A stretch of 64,000 nucleotides of DNA from Nocardia bhagyanarayanae (GCF_006716565.1 NZ_VFPG01000001.1:1178001-1242000); one strand, 5' to 3'. Counted from the stretch's first letter, positions 1 to 10,222 are shown. Numbers and translations are program-made. The notes: generated by a model not told the origin, from the sequence alone.

Positions 1-2
1 CG

Positions 3-635
3 GCGGCCGTACACGAGCACGGTCTGGCCGCACGCTACGTCGGCGGGCATCCGATGGCGGGAACGTCCGAATCCGGTTGGGCGGCGACGGATCCCGAGTT
101 GTTCCGCGGCGCGGTGTGGGCGGTCGGCGTCGATCCCGGCACACACGCGGACCCGTGGCGACGAGTTGCGGCGCTGGCGCTGGACTGCGGGTCGGTGGTG
201 GTTCCGGTCGTCGCCGAGGAACACGATCGGGCCGTCGCCCGGATCTCGCACCTGCCGCATGTGCTCGCGGAGGCGCTGGCCATCGCGGGCGCGGGCGGCG
301 GCGCGCTCGCACTCGGCCTGGCCGCGGGCTCGTTCCGCGACGGCACCCGGGTCGCGGGGACCGCGCCCGAGCTGGTGCGCGCCATTTGCGAACCGAATGC
401 CGACGCCCTGCTCGCGGTGCTCGAGGAAACGCTGATCGTGCTCGGCGCGGCCCGCGACACCCTGGCCGAGGACGGCTCGCTCGCCGACCTCACGCGGGCC
501 GGCCACGACGCACGGAACGACTACGAGACCGCGCGACGCTGGGAGATCACCGACGTACGCCCGGGCGACCACGACTGGCTGGAGCGACTGCGCGAGGCGG
601 GACAGCGCGGCGGAGTGATCACGGCGATCGACTGA
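3..635 (+). CDS. tyrA: Prephenate dehydrogenase, C-terminal part (5' end outside window)
   Basis: The reading frame is open from base 3 and ends in TGA at 635, leaving the last 210 residues. TyrA oxidatively decarboxylates prephenate to 4-hydroxyphenylpyruvate with NAD in the cytoplasm, on the way to tyrosine. The frame shows the family motif GGHPMAGTSESGW near its start, where the Rossmann domain passes into the helical dimerisation domain, and then an Ala/Leu-rich helical C-terminal half as expected. The nucleotide-binding N-terminus is cut off by the window edge, so the NAD motif cannot be checked. The next gene is convergent. In M. tuberculosis tyrA (Rv3754) lies in the same broad region as pat, which is also present here at about 20.9 kb. 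Confidence 0.88.
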   Translation, partial: AAVHEHGLAARYVGGHPMAGTSESGWAATDPELFRGAVWAVGVDPGTHADPWRRVAALALDCGSVVVPVVAEEHDRAVARISHLPHVLAEALAIAGAGGGALALGLAAGSFRDGTRVAGTAPELVRAICEPNADALLAVLEETLIVLGAARDTLAEDGSLADLTRAGHDARNDYETARRWEITDVRPGDHDWLERLREAGQRGGVITAID

Positions 636-801
636 TCGAAGGCGGTATCGACACCTACCGGCACATGGCCGGGTAATCGCCACGGCTACGACTCCGAGCG
701 GCTGGTAACCACGGGCGCCCTGAGGACGGCAAGTGGAATCACCGGTGCACCCGTGGCGAGGAGCCGCTGACCCGGACCAGCGCGCGCGCAGGCGGCGCCG
801 T

Positions 802-1407
802 TCAGATGCGTTCGGCCAGCCCCGGATAGTCCAACAGGAAACCGTCCTCGTCGACCGTGACGGTCGCGCTGGAGACCGGCGACAGCACGCTGATCCCGTC
901 GGCGGCCGCGCTGTAGATCAGGCTGGCCTCCTGCACGAGGAGATCGGGCAGGCGCACGTACACCACCGGCACCTCGAGGTCGTCGACCGCGTGCTGCAAA
1001 CCGTAGCGGCGGATCGGCAGGGTGTTGAAGAACGGGCTGAGCACCACGTCCACGTCCAGCGCGCCCGCGAAGGTGGAGCGGACGTGGCTGCCGCCCGCGT
1101 CGACCAGCCAGTAGTTCTCCTCGTCCCTCGCGATCGAGGCGTGCCGCTCCCCCGCCGCGGTGGTCGTGCGCAGCGAGAGCCGTTTCGTGGCGCCGTTCTC
1201 GTCGGTGACCAGGTCATAGGACGCGCTGAACGCGGGATGGTCCTCGCACGCGCCGCCGATCATGCGACCGGCCGCGCGGATGCGATTGCCGTTGAGCGTC
1301 ACGCGCACCGACTCCATCCGTGTCGCGTTGTGCGCGCGCCAGGTAAGAATCGCCGGCCACCGAGGTGCCGCCGGTTTGCTGTCGGGGGCAGGGGCTGGAT
1401 TGGTCAC
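802..1407 (-). CDS. Putative glycolipid-binding protein (DUF1089 family)
   Basis: The protein has about 201 residues and no signal peptide or membrane segment. The run WPAILTWRAHNATRMESVRV near the N-terminus, the alternating strands and the DGFLLDYPGL ending match the actinobacterial family annotated as putative glycolipid-binding (PF06475), a single beta-barrel-like domain of about 190 residues. Its biochemical function is not well established. The GTG at 1407 is chosen because homologues keep the LTWR segment; a GTG at 1437 would add ten residues that do not look conserved. It lies downstream of the ABC exporter pair on the same strand with a gap of about 110 bases, so it may be the last gene of a lipid-related group, which is inference. 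Confidence 0.72.
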   Translation of the reverse strand: MTNPAPAPDSKPAAPRWPAILTWRAHNATRMESVRVTLNGNRIRAAGRMIGGACEDHPAFSASYDLVTDENGATKRLSLRTTTAAGERHASIARDEENYWLVDAGGSHVRSTFAGALDVDVVLSPFFNTLPIRRYGLQHAVDDLEVPVVYVRLPDLLVQEASLIYSAAADGISVLSPVSSATVTVDEDGFLLDYPGLAERI

Positions 1408-1519
1408 GTATCTACCGTAAGCGAAAAAAGCCGCCACCCTGATTTTTTACGGCGCTCGCGGGTCCCCGCGTGGTCACGCTGCGCCACCTCCTCCGGGCCC
1501 GTCGCGAACGCCGCGGCCA

Positions 1520-3433
1520 TCACACGAGTGACTCACGCCATGCGGCGTGCAGTCCGGCGAACCGGCCCGCGCCTTCGATCAGTTCGGCGGGCGCGCCGTC
1601 CTCGACGATCCTGCCGTGCTCGAGCACCAGCACGCGGTCCGCGATCGCCACCGTGGACAGCCGGTGGGCGATGATCACGGCGGTGCGGTCCCGCAAGACC
1701 GTCTCCAGCGCCCGCTGCACCAGCCGCTCGCTGGGGATGTCCAGGCTGGAGGTGGCCTCGTCGAGCACGATGACCGCCGGATCGGCGAGGAAGACCCGCG
1801 CGAACGCGACCAACTGCCGCTGACCAGCGGAAAGCCTGCCGCCGCGCTTGCGAACATCGGTGTCGAAACCCTCGGGCAGTTTCACCACGAAGTCGTACAG
1901 CCCCACCGCGCGGGCCGCCGCGTGCACCTCGGCGTCGGTGGCCTCCGGCCTGCCGAGCCGGATGTTGTCGGCCACCGACCCGGAGAAGAGATAGGACTCC
2001 TGGGTGACCATCACGACATTGCGCCGCAGGTCCGCGTCGGAGACGCGGCGCAGGTCGATCCCGTCCAGCGTGACCGTGCCGCCGGACGGGTCGTAGAACC
2101 TGGTCAGCAGCTTGGCCAGGGTCGACTTGCCCGCGCCCGTCGCGCCGACCAGCGCGATGACCTGCCCCGCCGGAATCTCCAGCGAGAACTCGGGCAGCAC
2201 CGGCCCGCGTCCGGGCGACGCCTTCGCGTCGAGCGCCTCCGGGCCGGGCGCGGAGTCGTAGCCGAACCACACCGCCTCCATCCGCACCGCGCCCGCGGCC
2301 TTGCCGATCGGCACCGGGTCCTTCGGTTCCGGCACCGAGGGCTGCTCCTCCAGCACGCCGGAGATCTTCTCCAGCGCCGCCGCCGCGGATTGGTAGGAGT
2401 TGAACACCTGGGCGAGTTCGTCCAGCGGACCGTAGAACTCGTTGAGGTACAGCAGGTAGGCCGCGAGCACGCCGACGGCGAGGTTGCCCTCGATCACCTG
2501 CCACGCGCCGACCACGATGACGATCACCGTGGTGAGGTTGCCGAGCAGCCGGGTGAGCCCCGCGTAATCGCCCATGCCGCGCATGGCGGCGGTGGTCGCG
2601 GTCCGGTACTCCGCGTCCTCGACGGCGAGCACCGCCTCGTTGCGCTGCTCGCGGCGGAAAGCCTGCACCGCGCGCATGCCGCCCATGGACTCGACGAACT
2701 GCACGACGACCTTGGCGATGGCGCCGCGGGTGCGCCGGTAGCCGGCGCGCTGCCTGCGCTGTGCCCACCTGGTGACCAGCGCCAGCGGCACGAAACCGAC
2801 GAGCACGATCGCCGCGAGCGTCTGGTCCAGGTACACGAGCAGCACCGCGATGGTGACCACCGAGAGGATCGCGCTCAGCGCCTGGTTCAGCGCGCTCTCC
2901 AGCAGCTCCTGGAGGGTTTCGATGTCGCCGGTGAGCCGGGCGACCGCCTTGCCCGAGGTGTACTTCTCGTGGAAGCTCACACTCAGCCGCTGCATGTGCT
3001 CGAACAGCCGCACCCGCAGGTCGAACAGCACGCTCTGGCTGAGCCTGCCCGACACCCGCAAGAAGGTGAAAGTGGTGAGCACACTGATGCCGAGCACGCC
3101 GAGGTACCCAGCGACGGTGAGCGTCAGCGGCGTCCAATTGCCTTCGACGCCTTCGGAAATACCGGTGTCGAGCCCGTAGGCGATGAACAGCGGCGCCGAC
3201 ACGGTGGCCGCGTTGTCGACCACGATCAGCACCAGCGCGAGCACCGCGAGGCCGCGGTACGGGCGCACGAGATCGAGCAGCAGCCGCCGAGAGCGCCCGG
3301 CCAGCACCAGGTTTCCGGTCTCGGTGACCTCCTTGTCCTCGCTGGCGATACCGCGCCAGTCGGCGACCTCGTCGCGCGCGGCCGAATCCGGCTCGCTCGC
3401 AGCGTCTTTCGTCGCCGCCTCGGTCACACTCAC
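1520..3433 (-). CDS. ABC exporter half-transporter, subunit B (catalytic-site Glu)
   Basis: This 637-residue half-transporter has an N-terminal domain of six predicted membrane helices (about residues 60-340) and a nucleotide-binding domain (about 390-625). It shows Walker A GATGAGKST, signature LSAGQRQ, Walker B with catalytic glutamate VIVLDEATSSLD, and an H-loop IIAHRLS. The N-terminus is a hydrophilic tail of about 50 residues. The GTG start at 3433 overlaps the TGA of the upstream ABC gene by 4 bases (3430-3433), so the two are translationally coupled and probably form a heterodimer. Such MsbA/TM287-288-type pumps flip lipids or drugs across the plasma membrane; the pair resembles mycobacterial Rv1272c/Rv1273c in layout. 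The substrate is unknown, but the nearby acyl-lipid genes suggest a lipid. Confidence 0.85.
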   Translation of the reverse strand: MSVTEAATKDAASEPDSAARDEVADWRGIASEDKEVTETGNLVLAGRSRRLLLDLVRPYRGLAVLALVLIVVDNAATVSAPLFIAYGLDTGISEGVEGNWTPLTLTVAGYLGVLGISVLTTFTFLRVSGRLSQSVLFDLRVRLFEHMQRLSVSFHEKYTSGKAVARLTGDIETLQELLESALNQALSAILSVVTIAVLLVYLDQTLAAIVLVGFVPLALVTRWAQRRQRAGYRRTRGAIAKVVVQFVESMGGMRAVQAFRREQRNEAVLAVEDAEYRTATTAAMRGMGDYAGLTRLLGNLTTVIVIVVGAWQVIEGNLAVGVLAAYLLYLNEFYGPLDELAQVFNSYQSAAAALEKISGVLEEQPSVPEPKDPVPIGKAAGAVRMEAVWFGYDSAPGPEALDAKASPGRGPVLPEFSLEIPAGQVIALVGATGAGKSTLAKLLTRFYDPSGGTVTLDGIDLRRVSDADLRRNVVMVTQESYLFSGSVADNIRLGRPEATDAEVHAAARAVGLYDFVVKLPEGFDTDVRKRGGRLSAGQRQLVAFARVFLADPAVIVLDEATSSLDIPSERLVQRALETVLRDRTAVIIAHRLSTVAIADRVLVLEHGRIVEDGAPAELIEGAGRFAGLHAAWRESLV

Positions 3434-5283
3434 GACACACCTCCCATCAGTTCGCGATAGCGGGCACTGGTGCGCAGCAGGTGATCGTGGCTGCCCTCGG
3501 CGACGATGCGGCCCTCGGCGAGCAGCGCGACCCGATCGGCCAGCGCCGCGGTGGATGGCCGGTGCGCGACGAGCAGCGTTGTCGCGCCCGCCAGTACGGT
3601 GCGCAGCCGCTCTTGCACCCGCTCCTCGGTCTCCACGTCCAGCGCCGACAGCGGGTCGTCGAGCACCATGATCCTGCCGCGCTGATCCGCGCCGTCGCGG
3701 CCGAGCACCGCACGGGCCAGGGCCAGCCGTTGCCGCTGACCGCCGGACAGGCTCAGCCCCTGCTCGCCGATCCTGGTGTCCAGACCCCACGGCAGCTTGT
3801 CGACGAAGTCCGTGGCCTGAGCGACGTCGAGCGCGCGGCGCACGTCCGCGTCGGTGGCCTCCGGATCGCCGAGCGCGACGTTCTCGCGCACGCTCGCCGA
3901 GAACAGCACCGGATCCTCGAACGCCACCGTCACCAGCGAGCGCAGGTCCGCGACCCGCATCGCGGCGATGTCGATGCCGTCGATGGTGATCGCGCCGCCG
4001 GTCACGTCGTAGAGCCGCGGAATCAGGTTGAGCAGCGCGGTCTTTCCGCTGCCCGTCGCGCCGACGAGCGCCACCGTCTCGCCCGGTCGCACCGTCAGCG
4101 AGACGCCGCGCAGCACTTCGCGTTCCGCTTCCGGCGTCGCGTCCGTGCCCTCGTCGTCGCCGCGCGGGAACGCGAAACGCACGTTGGCCAAGGTCAGTTC
4201 GCCCGCGACTCGCTCGGGCAAACGCACGGGATCGGCGGGATCGGTGATGTCGATCGGGGTGTCGATGATCTCCCAGTAGCGGTCGGCCGCGGTGCGCGCG
4301 TCGTTCAGCTCGGCGAGCAGGAAGCCGGTCCAGATGATCGGCCACTGCAGGAAGGTCGCCAGCGTGATGGACGCGACCAGGGTGCCGAGCGTCATCGTGC
4401 CGTGCGCCACCGCGTAACCGCCGTAGCCGAGCGCGAAGGCGATGGCGAGCTGGGGCATGCCCATCATGGCCGACCAGAGTTTGGCGTCGAGGCGCACTTT
4501 CGTCAGTTCGGTCTGCTGCAACTCGCGCGACTGCGTGGTGAACCGCGAACCGAAGAACAGGCCGCGGCCGAACGCCTTGAGGACGCGCACGCCCTGCACG
4601 GATTCCTCCGCGGTGGTCGCCAGGTCGCCGGACTGGTCCTGCGAGCGCCGCGAGGCCACCGCGTAGCGCCGCTCGAAGCTGGTCGCGATGAACACCAACG
4701 GAATCGCGATGAAGCCGAAGATCAGACCGACGCGCCAGCTCAGCGCGCACAGCACGAGCAGACCGACCGGGATCACCACGATGTGGATCACCAGGAACGG
4801 CCCCGCGAACGCGACGAACCGGCGCATGGTGGCCAAGTCGTCGACGGCGCGCGAGAGCAGCTGACCCGACTCCCAGGCATCGTGGCGGCCGATCGCCAGC
4901 GCTTGCAGTTTGCGGAAGATCTTGGCGCGCAAGGTGATCTCGAACGCCGTCGCGGGCTTGGAGACCAGCCAGCGCCTGCCCCAGATGCCGAACGCCTCGA
5001 GCAGGCCGAGCAGCAGTACAAGCAGCACCGGCACGACCGCACCGCCGAGATCGCGGTGCGCGATGGGGCCGTCGATGATGCGCGCGATCAGCAGCGGAAT
5101 GACGACCGCGGTCAGGGTGGCGAGCACCGCCAGCGTGGTCGCCCCGATCAGGGCGGCCCGGTGCGGGCGCAGGTATGGCGCGAAGCGCCGCAGGGAATGC
5201 AGGCGGCCCGGCGTCGTCGCGGCGGGCCGCTCGGGTCTGTCCGCGTCCGATTCGGCCGACGGCAACTCCAGCGTTACTGACAA
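3430..5283 (-). CDS. ABC exporter half-transporter, subunit A (degenerate ATP site)
   Basis: This 617-residue half-transporter pairs with the gene that overlaps its stop codon. Membrane helices span about residues 40-330 and the nucleotide-binding domain about 365-610. Walker A is GATGSGKT and the signature LSLSGGQRQR. Walker B reads IMVLDDPLSALD, so the usual catalytic glutamate is replaced by aspartate. That substitution is the hallmark of the degenerate ATP site in heterodimeric exporters such as TM287/288, and it agrees with the partner having the non-consensus LSAGQ signature. The start is ATG at 5283. The gene follows the fatty-acyl-AMP ligase stop by 176 bases on the same strand, so co-transcription is possible but not shown. 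Confidence 0.85.
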   Translation of the reverse strand: MSVTLELPSAESDADRPERPAATTPGRLHSLRRFAPYLRPHRAALIGATTLAVLATLTAVVIPLLIARIIDGPIAHRDLGGAVVPVLLVLLLGLLEAFGIWGRRWLVSKPATAFEITLRAKIFRKLQALAIGRHDAWESGQLLSRAVDDLATMRRFVAFAGPFLVIHIVVIPVGLLVLCALSWRVGLIFGFIAIPLVFIATSFERRYAVASRRSQDQSGDLATTAEESVQGVRVLKAFGRGLFFGSRFTTQSRELQQTELTKVRLDAKLWSAMMGMPQLAIAFALGYGGYAVAHGTMTLGTLVASITLATFLQWPIIWTGFLLAELNDARTAADRYWEIIDTPIDITDPADPVRLPERVAGELTLANVRFAFPRGDDEGTDATPEAEREVLRGVSLTVRPGETVALVGATGSGKTALLNLIPRLYDVTGGAITIDGIDIAAMRVADLRSLVTVAFEDPVLFSASVRENVALGDPEATDADVRRALDVAQATDFVDKLPWGLDTRIGEQGLSLSGGQRQRLALARAVLGRDGADQRGRIMVLDDPLSALDVETEERVQERLRTVLAGATTLLVAHRPSTAALADRVALLAEGRIVAEGSHDHLLRTSARYRELMGGVS

Positions 5284-5459
5284 GGCTCCCCCTCGAGGTT
5301 TCGTGGATCGCGGTGTCCGAGAATCAGCCGCCCGGCGATGTTCGCACCGGGATCCGACATCTCAGGGTCGCATCAAGACCCGCTCCGGCCAACCGATTTT
5401 TCGCCCCACCGCATTCCCCCCGTGCCTCTGAGCTGCCCGAAGACCGGATGGACGCCGGG

Positions 5460-7379
5460 TCAGCGAATGCCGGCGCCTTCCGGTTCCCGCTCCTCCGCGT
5501 CCGGGAACGACTGCTGGCGGTAACCGCCGCGCAGCGTGCCTTCCAGATACGCGGCGCGGCAGGCGCGCCGGGCGATCTTGCCGCTGGAGGTGCGCGGAAT
5601 CGACCCCGCGGGCACCAACAGCAGGTCGCGGACCGTCACGCCGTGCCGCTGCGCGATGGCGCCGCGCACCGTGTCGGCGATGGGTCCCGGCTCCGCCTTC
5701 GCCGCGCCGGTGGCCCGCTCGGCGACGACGACCAACTGCTCGGAGGTGTCCTCGGCGGCGAATCGGGTTGCCGCGCCTCCCTGTTCGAAGCTTTCGGACG
5801 GCAACTGGTTGGCGGGCACCGAGAACGCGGCGACGAAGCCGGGGCGCAGCGCGTCGCTCGCTTCCTGCGCGGTGTACTCCAGGTCCTGCGGGTAGTGGTT
5901 GCGGCCGTCCACGATCACCAGGTCCTTCACCCGGCCGGTGATGAAGAGCTCGCCGTCGAAGTAGGCGCCGAAATCGCCGGTGCGCATCCAGTTCGCGTCC
6001 TCGGCGGCCCCTTCCGCGCGGCTGCCTTCCGGCCGTCGGTGCAGCCGGTTGCGGAAGGTCGCGGCCGATTCCTCCGGCCGGCCCCAGTAACCGATGCCCA
6101 TGTTGTTGCCGTGCAACCAGATCTCGCCGACCTCGCCGTCGGCCCGCTCGACGCCGGTCTCGGGATCGACGATCGCGGCCCACTGCGACAGCGACACGTA
6201 ACCGCACGACACCTGCGCGATGGCATTGTCGGCATCCGGCTCGACCTGCACCATCCGGCCCGCGTTCAGTTCGCCGCGGTCCACGTAGACCACCTTGGCC
6301 TCGTCCTCGGCCCGCGTCGCCGAGACGAACAGGGTCGCCTCGGCCATGCCGTAGCAGGGCTTGATGGCGGTCTTGGACAAGCCATACGGGGCGAACGCGT
6401 CGTTGAACTTCTTCATAGACGTCACCGAGACCGGCTCGCTGCCGTTGATCAGACCGATGACGTTCGAAAGATCCAGTTCCTCGCCCGGCTTCGGCAGACC
6501 GCGCGCCGCGGCGTGCTCGAACGCGAAATTGGGTGCGGCGGCGAAAGTTCCGGCGCCATCGGAGACCGCGGCCAGCTCCTTGATCCAGCGGTACGGCCGG
6601 CGCACGAACGCGCTCGGCGACATGATCGTGATGAACCCGCCGCCGACGGTCGGCAGGATCACGCACAGCAGACCCATGTCGTGGAACAGCGGCAACCAGG
6701 TGACACCGCGCGAGTTCTCGCTCACGCCGATGGCGTCGATCATCTGCAGCAGGTTGGTGCCCACCGCGCGGTGGGTGATCTCCACGCCCGCGGGCGTCCT
6801 GGTGGAGCCGGAGGTGTACTGGAGGTAGGCGACGCTGTCGAGGTCGATATCCGGGCGGACCCAGCTGGTGCCGACACCGTCCGGGATCGCGTCCACGGCG
6901 ATGATGCGCGGCCGCTGGGCGGCGGGTAGGTGCCGGAAGAAGTTCCGCACACCCGATGCCGCCGTGGAGACGGTGAGGATCACCGCGGGGTCGCAGTCGG
7001 TGAGCACCGCGTTCAGCCGGTCGGTGTGCCCCTGCTCCTCCGGATCGAACAGCGGCACCGCGATGGCGCCCGCGTACACCGCGGCGAACAGCGAGATCAC
7101 GTAGTCCAGGCCCTGCGGCGCCAGGATCGCGACCCGGTCGCCCGCCTGCGCCACCTGCTGCAGCCGGGCCGCCACCGCGCGCAGCCGCACGCTGAACTGG
7201 CTCCAGGTCAAGTCCTGGTACTCGCCGTCGCGCTCGCGCGAGTAGTCGATGAACCGGTACGCGAGACCGTCCGGGCTCGCGGCGGTGTGCTGGTCGACGA
7301 AGTCGATCAGGGTCTTGTCACCCAGGATCGTGATGTTGCCCTGCTCGTCCAGATATTCGCCGTAGGTCTCGCGGATCAT
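5460..7379 (-). CDS. FadD32-like long-chain fatty-acyl-AMP ligase
   Basis: The protein (639 residues) activates long-chain fatty acids as acyl-adenylates for transfer to an acyl carrier domain. Visible adenylation motifs are the P-loop [11 protein letters not shown] (about residue 190), the core FHDMGLL and [11 protein letters not shown] segments typical of FAALs, [18 protein letters not shown] with the hinge, [11 protein letters not shown], and the catalytic-lysine motif PRTSSGK near the end. Residue-level similarity to M. tuberculosis FadD32 is strong throughout from memory. FadD32 normally sits beside pks13 and accD4; neither is here, and instead a 3-oxoacyl-ACP synthase lies upstream. This may therefore be a second FadD32-type ligase serving another lipid. 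ATG 7379 is preferred over 7400 and 7385 because an AAGGA sequence lies at a suitable distance upstream. Confidence 0.87.
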   Translation of the reverse strand: MIRETYGEYLDEQGNITILGDKTLIDFVDQHTAASPDGLAYRFIDYSRERDGEYQDLTWSQFSVRLRAVAARLQQVAQAGDRVAILAPQGLDYVISLFAAVYAGAIAVPLFDPEEQGHTDRLNAVLTDCDPAVILTVSTAASGVRNFFRHLPAAQRPRIIAVDAIPDGVGTSWVRPDIDLDSVAYLQYTSGSTRTPAGVEITHRAVGTNLLQMIDAIGVSENSRGVTWLPLFHDMGLLCVILPTVGGGFITIMSPSAFVRRPYRWIKELAAVSDGAGTFAAAPNFAFEHAAARGLPKPGEELDLSNVIGLINGSEPVSVTSMKKFNDAFAPYGLSKTAIKPCYGMAEATLFVSATRAEDEAKVVYVDRGELNAGRMVQVEPDADNAIAQVSCGYVSLSQWAAIVDPETGVERADGEVGEIWLHGNNMGIGYWGRPEESAATFRNRLHRRPEGSRAEGAAEDANWMRTGDFGAYFDGELFITGRVKDLVIVDGRNHYPQDLEYTAQEASDALRPGFVAAFSVPANQLPSESFEQGGAATRFAAEDTSEQLVVVAERATGAAKAEPGPIADTVRGAIAQRHGVTVRDLLLVPAGSIPRTSSGKIARRACRAAYLEGTLRGGYRQQSFPDAEEREPEGAGIR

Positions 7380-7520
7380 CGCCATCCTTTTCCAACGCAC
7401 CGCGCGAAACCCCGCGCGGTGACACCGAACACAGATCGACAGCGGAGCGTCGGGAAGGCTAGCAGGTCCAGCTGTCCGCAGTCATGCGGCGCCAGCATCA
7501 CCCACCGCCTTCCCCGCGTA

Positions 7521-8771
7521 TCAATACCTTCCGAACGCGATCGCCACGTTGTGCCCGCCGAAGCCGAACGAGTTGTTGATCGCGTAGTCGATGCGGCCCT
7601 GCCGCACGCCGCCTTTGACGATGTCGAGGTCGACCTCGGGGTCCTGGTTCTCCAGATTCAGCGTCGGCGGGACGATGCCGTCGCGCACGCTCAGCACGGT
7701 GAGCACCGACTCCAGCGCGCCGACGGCGCCGATCGAATGGCCGAGCGCGGATTTCGGCGCGTAGACCGACGGGTGCGAGCCGACCGCCTTGCCGATCGCC
7801 AGCGCCTCGGCGGTGTCGCCGATCGGGGTCGCGGTGGCGTGCGCGTTGATATGCGCGACATCGCTTTTCGACAGACCGGCGGTTTGCAGCGCCCTCGTCA
7901 TGGCGCGCGCGGCGCCGGTGCCCTCCGGGTCGGGGGCGACGAGGTGGAAGCCGTCGGAGGTGACGCCCGCGCCGAGCAGGCGGGCGTGGATGGTCGCGCC
8001 GCGGGCCTTGGCGTGCGCCTCGGTCTCGAGCACCATCATCGCGCCCGCCTCGCCGAAGACGAATCCGTCGCGGTCCGCGTCGAACGGGCGCGAGGCCGCC
8101 TTCGGGTCGTCGTTGCGGGTGCTCATCGCTCGCATCATGGTGAACGCCGCGATCGGCAGCGCCTGGATGGAGCCCTCCACGCCGCCTGCGACGACCATGT
8201 CCGCGTCGCCCATCACGATCATCTTCCAGGCGTTGGCGATCGCCTCCGAGCCGGACGAGCACGCCGAGACCGGGGTGCAGACGCCCCCGCGCGCACCGAC
8301 CTCCATACCGACGCACGCGGCAGGCCCGTTCGGCATGATCCACTGCACCGCCAGCGGCGAGACCTTGCGATAGCCGCCGTTGTTCATCTTGTCGCGCTGG
8401 TCCACCATGGCGTCCGCGCCGCCGAGGCCGGTGCCGATGGAGACGCCGAGCCGATCTCGGTCCACCTCCGGGCTGCCCGCGTTGCGCCACACCTCGCGGG
8501 CGAGCACGGTGGCCATCTGCTCCACGTACGCCAACCTGCGGACCTCGTCGGGGGCCATACAGGAAGCGGGGGTGACCTTCAGGTGCCCGCCGATGCGGAC
8601 GGGCAACTCGAACTGGTCGATGAAGGGATCCTCGAGAACGTCTATGCCGCTCTCGCCGTTCAGCAACCCCTTCCAGGTGGAGTCGACATCACCCGCGAGA
8701 GAGGTGGTCGCCGCGAGGCTGGTCACCACGACGTCGGGGAAGTTGCCACGCTCGGTGGACGGAAACTGCAT
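7521..8771 (-). CDS. 3-oxoacyl-ACP synthase II (KasA/KasB/FabF type)
   Basis: This 416-residue thiolase-fold condensing enzyme elongates acyl-ACP with malonyl-ACP in type II fatty-acid or meromycolate synthesis. The Cys-His-His triad is visible: nucleophile in [10 protein letters not shown] (about residue 170), first histidine in [11 protein letters not shown] (about 310), second in [13 protein letters not shown] (about 345). The C-terminal [12 protein letters not shown] motif is intact. The whole protein aligns well from memory with mycobacterial KasA/KasB. One departure is NAHATAT where most family members have NAHGTAT. No acpM, fabD or kas partner is adjacent; the next gene on the strand is the acyl-AMP ligase 141 bases on. 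ATG 8771 is preceded by AGGAAAG. Confidence 0.88.
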   Translation of the reverse strand: MQFPSTERGNFPDVVVTSLAATTSLAGDVDSTWKGLLNGESGIDVLEDPFIDQFELPVRIGGHLKVTPASCMAPDEVRRLAYVEQMATVLAREVWRNAGSPEVDRDRLGVSIGTGLGGADAMVDQRDKMNNGGYRKVSPLAVQWIMPNGPAACVGMEVGARGGVCTPVSACSSGSEAIANAWKMIVMGDADMVVAGGVEGSIQALPIAAFTMMRAMSTRNDDPKAASRPFDADRDGFVFGEAGAMMVLETEAHAKARGATIHARLLGAGVTSDGFHLVAPDPEGTGAARAMTRALQTAGLSKSDVAHINAHATATPIGDTAEALAIGKAVGSHPSVYAPKSALGHSIGAVGALESVLTVLSVRDGIVPPTLNLENQDPEVDLDIVKGGVRQGRIDYAINNSFGFGGHNVAIAFGRY

Positions 8772-9069
8772 CAGGACTCACTTTCCTGGCGTTCGCATGG
8801 GTGTTCCGGGAACTGCGCGTCGACGCCGTCGGCGTCGAAAGGCCAAGCGGAAGAGCAGAAAAGCAGCCGTGATCTAAATTCGGCCGATTGGCATTATCGG
8901 GGGAGGCCGAGCTAATCCGCAGCAAGACGCGCGAATCGACACGATGGCCGCGAACACGAACCGGTGGTCCTGCCGGTGGTCCGCGCCGACGGGCTCGAGT
9001 AACGTGCTGTGCGGGGCACGGAGCGCGGACGTGTTGGCGCCCGTCGTGGAATCGCGAGAAGGGACGACT

Positions 9070-10218
9070 GTGACGGGCGGGCGGATGGTCGGGCTGTTCG
9101 CCGGGATCGGCGGGCTCGAGCTCGGTCTCGCCGAGCACGGCTGGCGTTCCGAGCTGCTCTGCGAGATCGACGCGGGCGCTCAAGCGGTGCTCGCCGCCCA
9201 CTTCACCGACGTCCCGCTGCATTCCGACATCACCCGCCTGCGCGGCATCCCGGCGGGCACCGAACTCGTCGCGGCCGGGTTTCCCTGCCAGGATCTCTCG
9301 CAAGCCGGACGCACCGCGGGCATCACCGGCCAGCGCTCGGGTCTGGTCGACGAGGTGTTCCGTCTGGTGCGCCGCAAGCGCGGGCCGCGCTGGCTGCTGA
9401 TCGAGAACGTCCCGTTCATGCTGCAATTGGGCCGCGGCGCGGCCATGCGGCACATCACCGAGAGGTTGGACGAGCTCGGCTACACCTGGGCATACCGCGT
9501 CGTCGACGCGCGCGCATTCGGCCTGCCGCAGCGCCGCCAGCGCGTACTGATGCTGGCCTCCCGTACCGAGGATCCGCGCCGCGTGCTCTTCGGCGAGGAC
9601 GCGGGACCGCTCGAGCTCGGCGACGCGGGCAGCGACCCCTGCGGGTTCTACTGGACCGAGGGCGTGCGCGGGCTCGGCTGGGCGGTGAACGCGGTGCCAA
9701 CCCTGAAAGGCGGGTCGGCGCTCGGCATCGCGAGCCCGCCCGCCGTGCGACTGCCCTCGGGCGAGATCGTGACGCCCGGCCTGGTCGACGGAGAACGGTT
9801 GCAGGGCTTCGCCGCCGACTGGACCGCGCCCGCCACCACGGTCCGCGGCATCCGGCACGGACACCGCTGGAAACTGATCGGCAACGCGGTGAGCGTGCGG
9901 ATGGCGGCCTGGGTCGGCGCGCGACTTGCCGCGCCGCTGGATCCGATTCCGCACGACCGGGTTCTGCTGACCGGCCAGCCGTGGCCGACGGCGGCGTGGG
10001 GCCGGAGCGGGACGGCCTACCGGGTGCCGGTGTCCACCTGGCCGGTGCACCACCCGTACGAGGACCTGAAGAACTTCCTCACCGATTCGCGCCTGCTCTC
10101 CGCGCGCGCCACCGCCGGATTCCTGCGCCGGGCGGGGATGGGCTCGCTGCGGTTCCCCGACGGTTTCCTCACCGACGTGGAGAACCACCTGGACCGCATG
10201 GGCGGCTGGGCGGCCTGA
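9070..10218 (+). CDS. DNA (cytosine-5-)-methyltransferase
   Basis: The predicted 382-residue C5-cytosine methylase transfers a methyl group from S-adenosylmethionine to cytosine in a specific sequence. Motifs appear in canonical order: I (GLFAGIGGLELGL), IV with the catalytic cysteine (AGFPCQDLSQ), VI (LIENVPFML), VIII (GLPQRRQRVLML), then the variable target-recognition region and motif X (LIGNAVSVRMA). GTG 9070 is chosen because GAGAAGGG ends six bases upstream; upstream extension from 8944 is possible but lacks family similarity. The vsr gene begins five bases after the stop, as in other dcm-vsr pairs. No cognate restriction endonuclease gene is visible, so it is either a solitary methylase with repair nuclease or a system whose nuclease has been lost. 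Target sequence cannot be read from the gene. Confidence 0.9.
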   Translation: MTGGRMVGLFAGIGGLELGLAEHGWRSELLCEIDAGAQAVLAAHFTDVPLHSDITRLRGIPAGTELVAAGFPCQDLSQAGRTAGITGQRSGLVDEVFRLVRRKRGPRWLLIENVPFMLQLGRGAAMRHITERLDELGYTWAYRVVDARAFGLPQRRQRVLMLASRTEDPRRVLFGEDAGPLELGDAGSDPCGFYWTEGVRGLGWAVNAVPTLKGGSALGIASPPAVRLPSGEIVTPGLVDGERLQGFAADWTAPATTVRGIRHGHRWKLIGNAVSVRMAAWVGARLAAPLDPIPHDRVLLTGQPWPTAAWGRSGTAYRVPVSTWPVHHPYEDLKNFLTDSRLLSARATAGFLRRAGMGSLRFPDGFLTDVENHLDRMGGWAA

Positions 10219-10222
10219 GCCG

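Noticed and set aside
1547..5280. Very long plus-strand open frames opposite the two ABC genes (and similar frames opposite many other genes)
   Set aside because: Their translations are Arg/Ala/Gly/His-rich low-complexity chains without family similarity, typical of antisense frames in high-GC coding DNA, while the minus-strand genes have complete motifs.
8944..9069. 42-residue N-terminal extension of the DNA methyltransferase
   Set aside because: Motif I normally lies near the N-terminus, and GTG 9070 has a good ribosome-binding site whereas ATG 8944 has none.
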